Below, piece after piece: positions 10,600-19,900 of a DNA stretch of 64,000 nucleotides. Where the stretch lies: NCBI GenBank assembly GCA_016933575.1, contig JAFGAR010000005.1:1-64000 (forward strand), written 5' to 3'. Source of the stretch: Candidatus Thorarchaeota archaeon (lineage in GTDB: Archaea > Asgardarchaeota > Thorarchaeia > Thorarchaeales > Thorarchaeaceae). The notes beneath the pieces were generated by a model. It was not told the origin of the DNA and did not search any database. It was given only the letters and a program-made list of their open reading frames with translations. A program made the position numbers and the translations under genes. Position 1 is the first letter of the stretch. The number at the start of each line of letters is the position of its first letter.

Positions 10600-11472
10600 T
10601 TAGAAGAGTTGCAATGTTGTACGAGAGAGATCGGTTTCGTCTACAATCCCCCTGTCACAATTATCATAGAGGACTTTGAAACCAATGTAAAATGATTTAC
10701 TCCTTTTTCGAACATCAAAATCCATCACAAACGATGCATCAAGTGGGTCAATTCCTAGTCCTGCTTCTAGAAAACCTACGTGAATTAATTTCTCATTAGG
10801 TAACCAACTGTATGGAGTAACACGAGTAAGGACCAAGTTTGGATCAATATCTAATTCAATCGTGATGTTTTGATACGGATGTATGTAGTTGTTCGTAAGA
10901 GTTGAAGTGAGTCTAATCTTATCTTTATCAAGGACCTCCAGTTGTTTCATAATATTGAGTTCAGGAGGTCTATGTTTTCCTTTCTCTTTTTTCCGTCCTC
11001 TTTTGTTCACTCTCCTAGAAATCTTTGTAGATTTATGTTCAAGATCTTTCATTCTCTTTGGAGAGTCCGCCCATCTAACCAATGTTCTGAGTGCGGCCAA
11101 TTTCACTTCATTCAACAAGTACGAGGTAATTCCCTGTGATGACTCCGCATCTCGAATCCCTTTTACGATTGCTGATTTGATGTCTGCAATGCGCATACTC
11201 GAGATTTGTGGCTCTTGATGTAATGATTTGCTTGTTTCTTCTACAAAATCAATAATCTCTTTCCCTATCCTAACGCGGAACTTATTTTCTTCAAACCACT
11301 CCTCTCGAGTAGTATTGCTATATTTTGGTGGAGCTAGTGATTTACAAGCATGTTGCCATGATGTAAGATCTACCTCCTTAAGTCTTTCAAAGACAACCAT
11401 TTTGATATACTTGAGTTGTTTCACACTCGCATTAGACAACATAATTTCCCCCAGATTACCAAGTTTACACAC
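10600..11472 (-). CDS. Hypothetical protein: helical N-terminal region, basic linker, C-terminal predicted beta-sandwich
   Basis: Long ORF; basic linker KISRRVNKRGRKKEKGKHR; C-terminal strand-like segment LTSTLTNNYIHPYQNITIELDIDPNLVLTRVTP. Confidence 0.6.
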   Translation of the reverse strand: MCKLGNLGEIMLSNASVKQLKYIKMVVFERLKEVDLTSWQHACKSLAPPKYSNTTREEWFEENKFRVRIGKEIIDFVEETSKSLHQEPQISSMRIADIKSAIVKGIRDAESSQGITSYLLNEVKLAALRTLVRWADSPKRMKDLEHKSTKISRRVNKRGRKKEKGKHRPPELNIMKQLEVLDKDKIRLTSTLTNNYIHPYQNITIELDIDPNLVLTRVTPYSWLPNEKLIHVGFLEAGLGIDPLDASFVMDFDVRKRSKSFYIGFKVLYDNCDRGIVDETDLSRTTLQLF

Positions 11473-11574
11473 TCTTAGTAATCCGCTCTAGAGTATGGCC
11501 TGTTGATAATTAAACTACTAGAAAACTGGAACTTCTGATTTTGCTCCAAACCACAAGGTCACGCAGTTCACAGA

Positions 11575-11913
11575 TTACTCTAGTCCATGATGCAAGTAGT
11601 GATCTTTCTCCTTTTTGGCACCAAAACTTCGTATTCCCTCAGCCCTGAGCTGACTCTTGATAGCCTTGGCTTGTGAGGCGGAAATTTCTCCCTGTTTGGC
11701 TAGGAAATCGACTATCTCTATAGCTTGTGGTACTGTATCACAGCGTCGTATATAGTCTATAACATCAGGAGTGAATGTCTGTTTCTCCTGGTCTTGTTCG
11801 GATTCTTCAGACATTGTTCGAACACCATCTATCTTGAAAGACTGTGTAGTACCCTCCTCAAGTTCCTTGGTAAGGGATGGGAAGGCCTGACGAAACTCTT
11901 CGTCTTCTGTCAT
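11575..11913 (-). CDS. Archaeal conserved protein, DUF2095-like
   Basis: EEFRQAFPSLTKEL...YIRRCDTVPQAIEIVDFLAKQGEISASQAKAIKSQL. Confidence 0.65.
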   Translation of the reverse strand: MTEDEEFRQAFPSLTKELEEGTTQSFKIDGVRTMSEESEQDQEKQTFTPDVIDYIRRCDTVPQAIEIVDFLAKQGEISASQAKAIKSQLRAEGIRSFGAKKEKDHYLHHGLE

Positions 11914-12027
11914 TAGTTCTCACCAGATACATGTGGCCAGTCACTGCCATAGCATCTTTCAGGAGTATCTTCCTAGGATTGACTTAAGAGCTTTTTCAAG
12001 ACGCAATGGGTCCATTTAGAGGCAGAA

Positions 12028-13554
12028 TCACTGAAGAAAGCTCCAAGGTAGGTTTTCTTTTCGCCTCTCCGTGTTGTTAGCCAGTGAAAAGAAGGGCACG
12101 CCTGTTTCTTTTTCTGCCCTTCTCCATCCGCCGAAACCTCCGTACCTAGCTGCGGCCTTAATGACTTTCCCGAGAGACCTATCTCCTATTGATAGAGCTG
12201 CTTGAATTCTTGCACTCCTTAAATCAAGAGTTTCCACTGTAACTCGTGGAGTGTTTCTTAATCCCTCTTCAATCTCTTTGATTTTCTTTCGAAGTACCAT
12301 AATTTCTGGTTGAGGTTCAAGCTGCCAGCGTGTTTGCGCCTTAGGAACAAAGGGGTTTACACTTACGGTTACCTTCATTGATGTTTTGTTAGCTATCTCA
12401 CGGACCATATGTATAGTCGATGCAATATCAGAAGGGGTTTCTTCTGGCAATCCAATAATAAAATACAACTTCACAGAATTGTAACCAACTCTCTCTGCAT
12501 ACCCTACTGCTTCATAAATATCAGAATCACTCAGTCCCTTTCCCATGTTCTTCCTCAGAACTTCGGAACCTGTTTCTGGAGCTATTGTAAGAGTACGCTG
12601 ACCTCCCTTGACAAGACAGTCTAAGAGGTTCTCAGAAACAGAGTCAGCTCGTAATGATGGAACCGAAACCTCCAAGCCTTTATTGACTATCCAACAGACC
12701 AGGTCTTCTAGACTATCAAGGTCCCCTAATGACGACCCGATCAACGAAACTTTCTTTGCAGGAGTATGTTGCATACCAGTTTCTACGAGTTTCTTCAAAC
12801 AATCCAGTGATCTAGTTCTTCTCGGTTGGCATATATGCCCTACAAGACAAAATCGACACGAATGCCCACACCCTCGGGTCACTTCAAGTAGGAATGACTT
12901 ACCAAACACAGGTTCAAAGGCTGACCCATCTTCAACGTCTGGGATAATCTGCCTTGTCGGATATACCAACGAATCGAGATCAATGATTATATTTCGACTA
13001 ACTGATGATTGAGTAATTCTTGGTACATATACTCCCTCTATTTCTGCCATTGCTGCAATAACATCATCTCGTGACTCCGCATCCTTTACTGATTCAATGA
13101 TATTATGAATGACCACATCGCCCTCCCCAATCACAAAAGCATCGATAAAGTCTGTATAAGGTTCAGGATTTGCACTTACCACTGGTCCTCCAACAATGAC
13201 TACAGGGTCTTCTGCTGTCCGATCTATAGAAAGTACTGGTATCCCCCCCATCTCGATCATCTGAACGAGATTGAGTATATCCTCCTCATATGTAAGTGTA
13301 AAACCGATAATGTGATTGTTTCTCAATGGACGACCGGTCTCTATTGATAATACTGGGGACTGAGTTTGATATCTGAAATATCGTTCACAAGATGTATCAT
13401 TCCTTGCATTTAATGCTGAATACAGAATGTGCAGAGCCAATCCAGTCATACCAGCACGATATGTTGATGGGTAGCAATAGCCAAAGAGAACATCAACTTG
13501 GCTCGTATTTTTGATGATTGCATTGAACTCTGTTATGGTCTTTGACACCAACAT
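12028..13554 (-). CDS. Radical SAM protein with N-terminal B12-binding-like domain
   Basis: LEVTRGCGHSCRFCLVGHICQPRRTR (CX3CX2C), VVIVGGPVVSANPEPYTDFIDAFVIGEGD. Confidence 0.9.
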   Translation of the reverse strand: MLVSKTITEFNAIIKNTSQVDVLFGYCYPSTYRAGMTGLALHILYSALNARNDTSCERYFRYQTQSPVLSIETGRPLRNNHIIGFTLTYEEDILNLVQMIEMGGIPVLSIDRTAEDPVVIVGGPVVSANPEPYTDFIDAFVIGEGDVVIHNIIESVKDAESRDDVIAAMAEIEGVYVPRITQSSVSRNIIIDLDSLVYPTRQIIPDVEDGSAFEPVFGKSFLLEVTRGCGHSCRFCLVGHICQPRRTRSLDCLKKLVETGMQHTPAKKVSLIGSSLGDLDSLEDLVCWIVNKGLEVSVPSLRADSVSENLLDCLVKGGQRTLTIAPETGSEVLRKNMGKGLSDSDIYEAVGYAERVGYNSVKLYFIIGLPEETPSDIASTIHMVREIANKTSMKVTVSVNPFVPKAQTRWQLEPQPEIMVLRKKIKEIEEGLRNTPRVTVETLDLRSARIQAALSIGDRSLGKVIKAAARYGGFGGWRRAEKETGVPFFSLANNTERRKENLPWSFLQ

Positions 13555-13561
13555 TGTAACC

Positions 13562-14878
13562 TCATTTGGAGGTCTCTAAGTCTATCACAGTCTGATTCTG
13601 TTTCACAATAACGAGTCTATGTGGCTCAATATCTTTGTCGACAATGACTCCGATTCCTGTTCGCGAATCTTGATGGATTACTACGCCTGGGGCAATCGAT
13701 GTACCAATACCTGTCTTGACATCGTCTCCAATTATCGTTCCTAGTTTTCTCCTTCCAGAGGACTGTCGTTTTCCTTTAACGGTGACAAGCACTGAAGAAT
13801 TATCATGTCGTAGATTTGCAATGATGGTACCAGCACCAAAATTGACACCTGAACCAATTATCGAGTCGCCCACATATGACAAGTGTCCAACTTTTGTGTT
13901 GTCCATGATTATGCTGTTCTTTATCTCAACAGCATTTCCTATCTTGACCTTTTTACCTATCGATGAGTATGCCCTGATATAGCAATTTGGCCCTATTACT
14001 GCTCCCTCTCCAATGAAGACTGGTCCTTCGATGTATGCCCCTCTCTTTATGATTGCGCCTGCTTCTATCACATTCTCTCCCTTGATAACCGCTCCATCTT
14101 CAACAGATCCAAGATTTTTACTGGGCATCTGCTTTAGGATAATTTCGTTGGCTACTAGTAAATCCCAAGGTTTGCCAATATCTAACCACCATGATGGCAG
14201 AGTATATCCTCCAACATTGCCTCTCTCAATTAGCATCCTCAATGAATCAGTTATCTCGTATTCTCCTCTTGGTGATAGTTTTGTCTTTTCGATGGCCTCC
14301 CAGAGTGACTCTCCGATTGCATAGAGCCCTGCATTCACAAGATTGCTGACCATCTGATCCTTTGTTGGCTTTTCAATCAACTCAACAGCTTTCCCATCTT
14401 TTACCAGTACTACACCATATGCACTTGGGTCTTCTATCGCTCTCACGGATAGTGTGAGTTCAAAATCCGATTTCTCATGATATTTGATTAACCCGCTAAA
14501 GCATCCTGGTCCTACCATAATATCTCCATTCATCAAGAGAGCTGAATCATTACCAACGAACTCTCTTGCATGACCTGCAGCATGAGCTGTTCCTTTTCGT
14601 TCTCCCTGTGTTATGAAGGAAATAGAAGATCTGTCCCATTTTCTTGATTCTACAGCTTCTCGCAACTTCTCCTCATGATATCCACAGATAATTAGAATCT
14701 CTTTAATGCCAGCCTCTTCCAATCCTTCTATTGTATGGAAAAGCAAGGGTTTTCCTACAATGGGAAGTAGATGTTTCGGTCGTTTTGCAGATAGAGGTAA
14801 CATCCGGGTAGAATCTCCGGCTGCCATGATTACTGCTTTCTTCATCTTGAGTCGCGATTGTTGTCTCTTCTGCCACAT
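13562..14878 (-). CDS. Bifunctional sugar-1-phosphate nucleotidylyltransferase/acyltransferase (GlmU-like)
   Basis: KKAVIMAAGDSTRMLPLSAKRPKHLLPIVGKP plus C-terminal left-handed beta-helix hexapeptide repeats. Confidence 0.9.
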   Translation of the reverse strand: MWQKRQQSRLKMKKAVIMAAGDSTRMLPLSAKRPKHLLPIVGKPLLFHTIEGLEEAGIKEILIICGYHEEKLREAVESRKWDRSSISFITQGERKGTAHAAGHAREFVGNDSALLMNGDIMVGPGCFSGLIKYHEKSDFELTLSVRAIEDPSAYGVVLVKDGKAVELIEKPTKDQMVSNLVNAGLYAIGESLWEAIEKTKLSPRGEYEITDSLRMLIERGNVGGYTLPSWWLDIGKPWDLLVANEIILKQMPSKNLGSVEDGAVIKGENVIEAGAIIKRGAYIEGPVFIGEGAVIGPNCYIRAYSSIGKKVKIGNAVEIKNSIIMDNTKVGHLSYVGDSIIGSGVNFGAGTIIANLRHDNSSVLVTVKGKRQSSGRRKLGTIIGDDVKTGIGTSIAPGVVIHQDSRTGIGVIVDKDIEPHRLVIVKQNQTVIDLETSK

Positions 14879-15162
14879 TAAAGGCTTTGCAGATACAACA
14901 ACTGTACAATTGGAAGCATAACGTCAGTAAGAAAATGTCAATCCATGATATGATGATGCCTATACTGCTGTTAGCTGGTAGTTTCGTATAATACGAGGAA
15001 TTAACAATGTTAATAACGCAGTCACACACCGCGTTACAACTTTTCCAGACGGCGATAAGTTAATAAGGAACTTTTCTTATTCAAATGATTAGTTGATTGA
15101 GGCAAAAACTGTCATACAGCGCCTCGTCCAATTTAACCCAATTATAGGGAAGGTAATACAAA

Positions 15163-15408
15163 ATGATGAGCGATATTGAACTTCAGGAAGAGCTCAAGAG
15201 CATGAAGCTCACTAAGAGCCAAATGATTGTCCTGGATATTCTACGAAGCAGTGGTCAAAATGGTGTAACTCCAAAACAACTACTGGACAAGGTTTCCTTT
15301 GCACCACGAACTGTGAGATATGCACTTCGAAAACTTCTGAAGAAGCGATTGATCAAACGTGTTCCATGTCTGCAAGACATGCGACAATGGATTTACGTGC
15401 CTGCATAA
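15163..15408 (+). CDS. Small winged-helix DNA-binding protein
   Basis: LTKSQMIVLDILRSSGQNGVTPKQLLDKVSFAPRTVRYALRKLLKKRLIKRVPCLQD. Confidence 0.8.
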   Translation: MMSDIELQEELKSMKLTKSQMIVLDILRSSGQNGVTPKQLLDKVSFAPRTVRYALRKLLKKRLIKRVPCLQDMRQWIYVPA

Positions 15409-15535
15409 AGCACGTTGAAATCCGTTTTTTGTGATAAAACGAAAACACCGACGCTAGTAGCCTCTTGGCTATTAGCCGTCGAGGACATTAAAGAAACACG
15501 CTTGTACGAATTGAAAAAAATGGAGAAGACATTCT

Positions 15536-16222
15536 ATGCATGGGCCAAATCCACTTGAAACTCTCAAGATTCTGACAGGAGAACAGGCAATCGATGCGTA
15601 CAAGGCACTAAGTGATGAACATCGAAGACAAATCCTTCATGCATTGCGAGCAAGGCGAATGTCGACCTCTGAACTCGTTGAGTTTCTATCTGCCCAAGAT
15701 CCAGAAAAAGAGGTCAAACCTCAGACTGTTCGTTACCACATCAAAGAACTTGAAAAGTGCGGTCTGGTTGAACAAGATGGATACGAACCAGCTGGAAATG
15801 GTGATAGCCACATAATGCAGAAGCTATGGCGTGCTACAGCTGAGAATGTATTCATTACTACTGGTAATATGGACGGTCTTCCTACGAGAAATGGTTACGA
15901 TCTTGACAAGACCTTGGACATTGTTGCCACAATGAAAAATCTCGGTCTTCAATTCGAGAGCGAGGATGAAATACGCGAAATTGCAGACGCAATGACTCTA
16001 CGTGATAGAATTTATTTAACAGGTCTTGAACGTGCAAAAGAATCACTCAAAGAGGCCTGTGAGATTGACCCAGCACTCTATGTTGTCTTTCGTAGAATTC
16101 TTAGTGTAGTCAGACTAAATCAAACTGATTACGAAGAATACTGGAAATCCAGTCGAAAGATTACTGATGGTCTTAGAGAGGCATACCGACGAGGCGAGGG
16201 TAAGAATCCTCGAGTCTATTAG
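15536..16222 (+). CDS. ArsR-like winged-helix transcriptional regulator
   Basis: ALSDEHRRQILHALRARRMSTSELVEFL...QTVRYHIKELEKCGLVEQDG. Confidence 0.85.
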   Translation: MHGPNPLETLKILTGEQAIDAYKALSDEHRRQILHALRARRMSTSELVEFLSAQDPEKEVKPQTVRYHIKELEKCGLVEQDGYEPAGNGDSHIMQKLWRATAENVFITTGNMDGLPTRNGYDLDKTLDIVATMKNLGLQFESEDEIREIADAMTLRDRIYLTGLERAKESLKEACEIDPALYVVFRRILSVVRLNQTDYEEYWKSSRKITDGLREAYRRGEGKNPRVY

Positions 16223-16232
16223 ATTCCAATAT

Positions 16233-18605
16233 TTACTCTGGTTTCTTCTTATACTCCGGATACTCAACTTGAAGCAATCTGAGTATTCTAGATGCTATCT
16301 TTGGTCCCACACCCTTTACTTTCTGCAGACTCTTGACATCTTCAGAAAAGATTCTCTCAAGAGATCCAAATGCTGTGAGTAAAGCTCGAGATGTTACGGT
16401 ATCAACTCCTGGGAATCCCGATAGAATATATTCCTGCGCCTCCGCATCACTTCCTTTAGTTTCTCCAGAACGAGTACGAAGTGGTTTTTTCGAGGTCACC
16501 TGTTCTAGATGCGCAATACGATACAGAACATTAGCTGTTTCTTCAGCATTTCGTGTCCATATGATTGGTACTTGGATTCGGATTGCAATGGATGCTAGCG
16601 CACCGTATATTGAAGCTGGATTTACAGCTCTTAGACCTGTTATCTGTTCGCCCTCTATGATCAAGACCGGTCGACGGTATGCTGATCGAAGCGCAGTCAA
16701 TTGAACAAAGAGGCGTCCGTCAATTAATGATTGTATGAAGTCTGCAGACTCTTTCCGTTCAACCGCAACATCTTCAGATGCAACATAGTCTCCTATCTCT
16801 AGACTCTCTCCTGAAATCTCAATATTCAAGCGAGCCAGTTCTCGGGCAACAGCTGTTGGCAATTCGCGGGAATCTACAATGAGTTTGATATTTTCTGGCT
16901 CCTCCTTCCTAGGGGCTATGCTAGAAAATGGAACTTCAGACTCATCATTTACTTCATCATCCGCAAATTCTTCCAAACTAGTCTGTTTCTGTTCCTCCTC
17001 CTCCTTTTCTGCATCTTCTAGGGCTCTTGGCATCTTCTTCAATTTACTCATCACACTCCAATGATAGAATTCATCATGAGTTCCCTTTGCTACGAAAATC
17101 ACTACTCTTCCTGGTGAACGACGCCCTGTACGGCCTCGTCTTTGAATATAGGGCACAACTGATGGAACACAATCATAGAAAATAACGAGATTACATTCAG
17201 GGATATCTAATCCCTCTTCACCAACTTGGGTTGCCACGAGAACATTGAACTCGTTGTTTCTAAATCCGTCCAGCACCTCAACCTGCTTCTTCTGGGTGAA
17301 TCCCTTATCTAAACCTCGCGAGCTTTGGCCAACGAAGCGACTCACTCTCACATCATCCAATTGCTCCAGTGTTTCAGTGACCTCAATAGCAGTATCTCGA
17401 AAACGTGTAAAGATCAAGATTCGAGAATCAAGATTAACCGAGAGCTGTTCACTCACTATCTCAAGAATTGAATCTGCTTTTGGATGCCTATGATTTTTTG
17501 ATATAAGGGCTTGAAGGAGGTTCTCAAATTGAACGAACTCAGCCTTTGTGACAAGGTCTTTCACACCTTTGGAGCTTTTCTTATTGCGTATCTCTTCATA
17601 CATCCCTCGGATGTATCTCTGTGTGGGTGCTAATCCCTGCGTTCCAATAAATTCAATGAGATGGACAATTCTCAATAATGCTGTAAGATTTCTGATAACG
17701 AGATATAACCCTCTCGGTGGGCTTGTATATGACCCAATCTCTTTTCTCACAGCACTCTGTACTCTGAGAATCTCTTTGCGAGTCATCCTTCGACTCTCAG
17801 GTAAATTAAAACCATGATTTCCAACTGGTGCTTTGTATTCCTCAATAAGGGAGTAAAGAATGTCCCTTAAGACCTCAATCTCAGAGGGTAATCTGATATA
17901 ATGTACTTCAGAGTCGACAGATACAATGTAATCTCTTACGTCCTTGCTCTTTTCATTTCGTACTTCAACATGGACCAAGCTAAGATTCTCACACACTGTC
18001 TTTACCTGCTCAGCTTGATGCCCAGGGGAGGCTGTGAGACCAAGTGAAAGTTGGTTCTTTCCATGCCTTTCGTATAATTCTGCAATAAACGTGTATGCAT
18101 AATTACCCACGCCGCGGTGCGCTTCGTCATAAACAATCAGTGACACATCAGATAGATCGTAGCTTCTCTGAATGAGATCATTCTGAAGTGCTTGAGGTGT
18201 CATGACAATGACCTTTCCATCCTGCCACGAACTCTTTCGAGTTTCTGGCGAGTCCTGTCCAGTCAGACAGAGAATCGTATCTTCATCCAGATCTAGCACT
18301 CTTCTCATGTAACGCGCTTGTTGGTCCACAAGAGGTCTTGATGGCGCAAGAATCAATACTTTTGAATCGTTATAGAGTTCTAACCTTTTTGCCGCTACAA
18401 GGGCTGCAATTACAGTCTTTCCAAGTCCTGTACTCAATACAATCATTGTGCTCTTCTTTGCGGCAATTTCTGCAAGGTTGACCTGATATGCCCTGTAATC
18501 CACTGTTTTGGCTTTAATCAGAGGCCTTGTAACATATCTATCAGGTTCAGTCATGAAAATAGCCTCAGAGACCGGACGAATCTTTACTAATGAGATAATA
18601 CTCAC
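16233..18605 (-). CDS. hef: Hef-like helicase/XPF-family nuclease
   Basis: SF2 helicase motifs (STGLGKTVIAALVAA, VYDEAHRG, QRRGRTGRRSPG), ERCC4 nuclease DSRELP...EIGDYVASEDVAVERK, C-terminal HhH. ATG at 18554 is a plausible alternative start. Confidence 0.95.
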   Translation of the reverse strand: MSIISLVKIRPVSEAIFMTEPDRYVTRPLIKAKTVDYRAYQVNLAEIAAKKSTMIVLSTGLGKTVIAALVAAKRLELYNDSKVLILAPSRPLVDQQARYMRRVLDLDEDTILCLTGQDSPETRKSSWQDGKVIVMTPQALQNDLIQRSYDLSDVSLIVYDEAHRGVGNYAYTFIAELYERHGKNQLSLGLTASPGHQAEQVKTVCENLSLVHVEVRNEKSKDVRDYIVSVDSEVHYIRLPSEIEVLRDILYSLIEEYKAPVGNHGFNLPESRRMTRKEILRVQSAVRKEIGSYTSPPRGLYLVIRNLTALLRIVHLIEFIGTQGLAPTQRYIRGMYEEIRNKKSSKGVKDLVTKAEFVQFENLLQALISKNHRHPKADSILEIVSEQLSVNLDSRILIFTRFRDTAIEVTETLEQLDDVRVSRFVGQSSRGLDKGFTQKKQVEVLDGFRNNEFNVLVATQVGEEGLDIPECNLVIFYDCVPSVVPYIQRRGRTGRRSPGRVVIFVAKGTHDEFYHWSVMSKLKKMPRALEDAEKEEEEQKQTSLEEFADDEVNDESEVPFSSIAPRKEEPENIKLIVDSRELPTAVARELARLNIEISGESLEIGDYVASEDVAVERKESADFIQSLIDGRLFVQLTALRSAYRRPVLIIEGEQITGLRAVNPASIYGALASIAIRIQVPIIWTRNAEETANVLYRIAHLEQVTSKKPLRTRSGETKGSDAEAQEYILSGFPGVDTVTSRALLTAFGSLERIFSEDVKSLQKVKGVGPKIASRILRLLQVEYPEYKKKPE

Positions 18606-18653
18606 TGTAAAAAGCCTCCTACAAATACATCTTACAGAACAAGGAGTCTAGAT

Positions 18654-18998
18654 ATGATGACTACTACAGCCAAGGAACCAATGCCAAGCATCGAAGCAGA
18701 ACTCTATGAGCTAAAGATGCCAGGTCGACTACTGGGGAAGGAAGTGCTTGACAATAGGGCTCGGCGTATTGGGATAGTACGAAGTATACGAATTGCACTT
18801 CATCCAATTCGCTCAGAACTTATCGTAAAAGGTGCTGAAGTTGAATTTCCTGTTGATTTTTCAAAGGTGGATGCTGTTGGTACTGTTGTCCAGCTTAATT
18901 CTGTGGTAAAAGAAGCAGAAGAAATAGAGGTTCATGATGTCATTCGACTACAAAAAGAGGTTCTTGATGATATCAAGTCATGCCTTGGAGGAAGATGA
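18654..18998 (+). CDS. PRC-barrel-like small protein
   Basis: LLGKEVLDNRARRIGIVRSIRIAL... resembles PRC-barrel sequences. Confidence 0.5.
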   Translation: MMTTTAKEPMPSIEAELYELKMPGRLLGKEVLDNRARRIGIVRSIRIALHPIRSELIVKGAEVEFPVDFSKVDAVGTVVQLNSVVKEAEEIEVHDVIRLQKEVLDDIKSCLGGR

Positions 18999-19066
18999 TT
19001 CCTTCAGATACCAATTCGAAGGGTTAATACAGACTGAGGTTCTTTTCCACATCCGGAGGCTTACCT

Positions 19067-19888
19067 ATGGTCCTCTCTGTGGAAGAATTGGCTCAGCTAA
19101 TTGATCATACTGTACTGAAACCAGAAACAACACGAAGCAAGATTAAGCAACTCTGTGAAGAGGCGATAGACTATCACTTTGCCGCAGTTTGTATCAATGC
19201 TGTACATGTTGAGTATGCTGCTGAACTCTTGAAGAACTCAGAAGTGAAAGTCTGCTGTGTTGTCGGATTTCCCCTTGGAGCCACACTCTCCAAAGTGAAG
19301 GCTATAGAGGCAAAAGAAGCGGTTGCCTTGGGTGCTCATGAAATTGATATGGTAATGAATATCGGAGCTCTCCGTGATGAGAACTTTGACCTCGTTAAGA
19401 GTGATATCGAAGCAGTTGTTGCTGCATCTGGGGACGCACACGTGAAAGTTATTCTCGAAACAGGACTCTTGAAAGATGACCAAAAGGTAAAAGCTTGCCT
19501 GATATGCAAGGAAGCCGGAGCTGATTTTGTCAAGACCTCTACTGGATTTGGACCCATGGGCGCAACACCTCATGATGTTCGATTGATGCGTGAAACCGTT
19601 GGGCCAGATATGGGTGTGAAAGCAGCAGGAGGAATTCGCACTTTCAAGGAAGCTCTCAGAGTTGTTGATGCTGGAGCAAACAGAATTGGCACGAGCTCAG
19701 GCATTGCAATAATCGAGGACTATCGTTGGGTCCAATACAGTGATTCTTGGATGCAACCTGACAAACCCTGCTGGACCTGTCCCAGTCGTATGGCAAATCT
19801 TTCAAAACAACCGAAGGAAGTGTACCTCTGGTACAAACAACGTTGCCTGACATGTCCTGATAAGGACCAGAATGTGTTCACTGATTAG
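19067..19888 (+). CDS. deoC: Deoxyribose-phosphate aldolase with Cys-rich C-terminal extension
   Basis: LIDHTVLKPETT, VCCVVGFPLGATLSKVKAIEAKEAV, FVKTSTGFGPMGAT, VKAAGGIRTFKEAL; extra tail with CWTCP and CLTCP. Confidence 0.94.
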   Translation: MVLSVEELAQLIDHTVLKPETTRSKIKQLCEEAIDYHFAAVCINAVHVEYAAELLKNSEVKVCCVVGFPLGATLSKVKAIEAKEAVALGAHEIDMVMNIGALRDENFDLVKSDIEAVVAASGDAHVKVILETGLLKDDQKVKACLICKEAGADFVKTSTGFGPMGATPHDVRLMRETVGPDMGVKAAGGIRTFKEALRVVDAGANRIGTSSGIAIIEDYRWVQYSDSWMQPDKPCWTCPSRMANLSKQPKEVYLWYKQRCLTCPDKDQNVFTD

Positions 19889-19900
19889 GAGGTTTAATAA

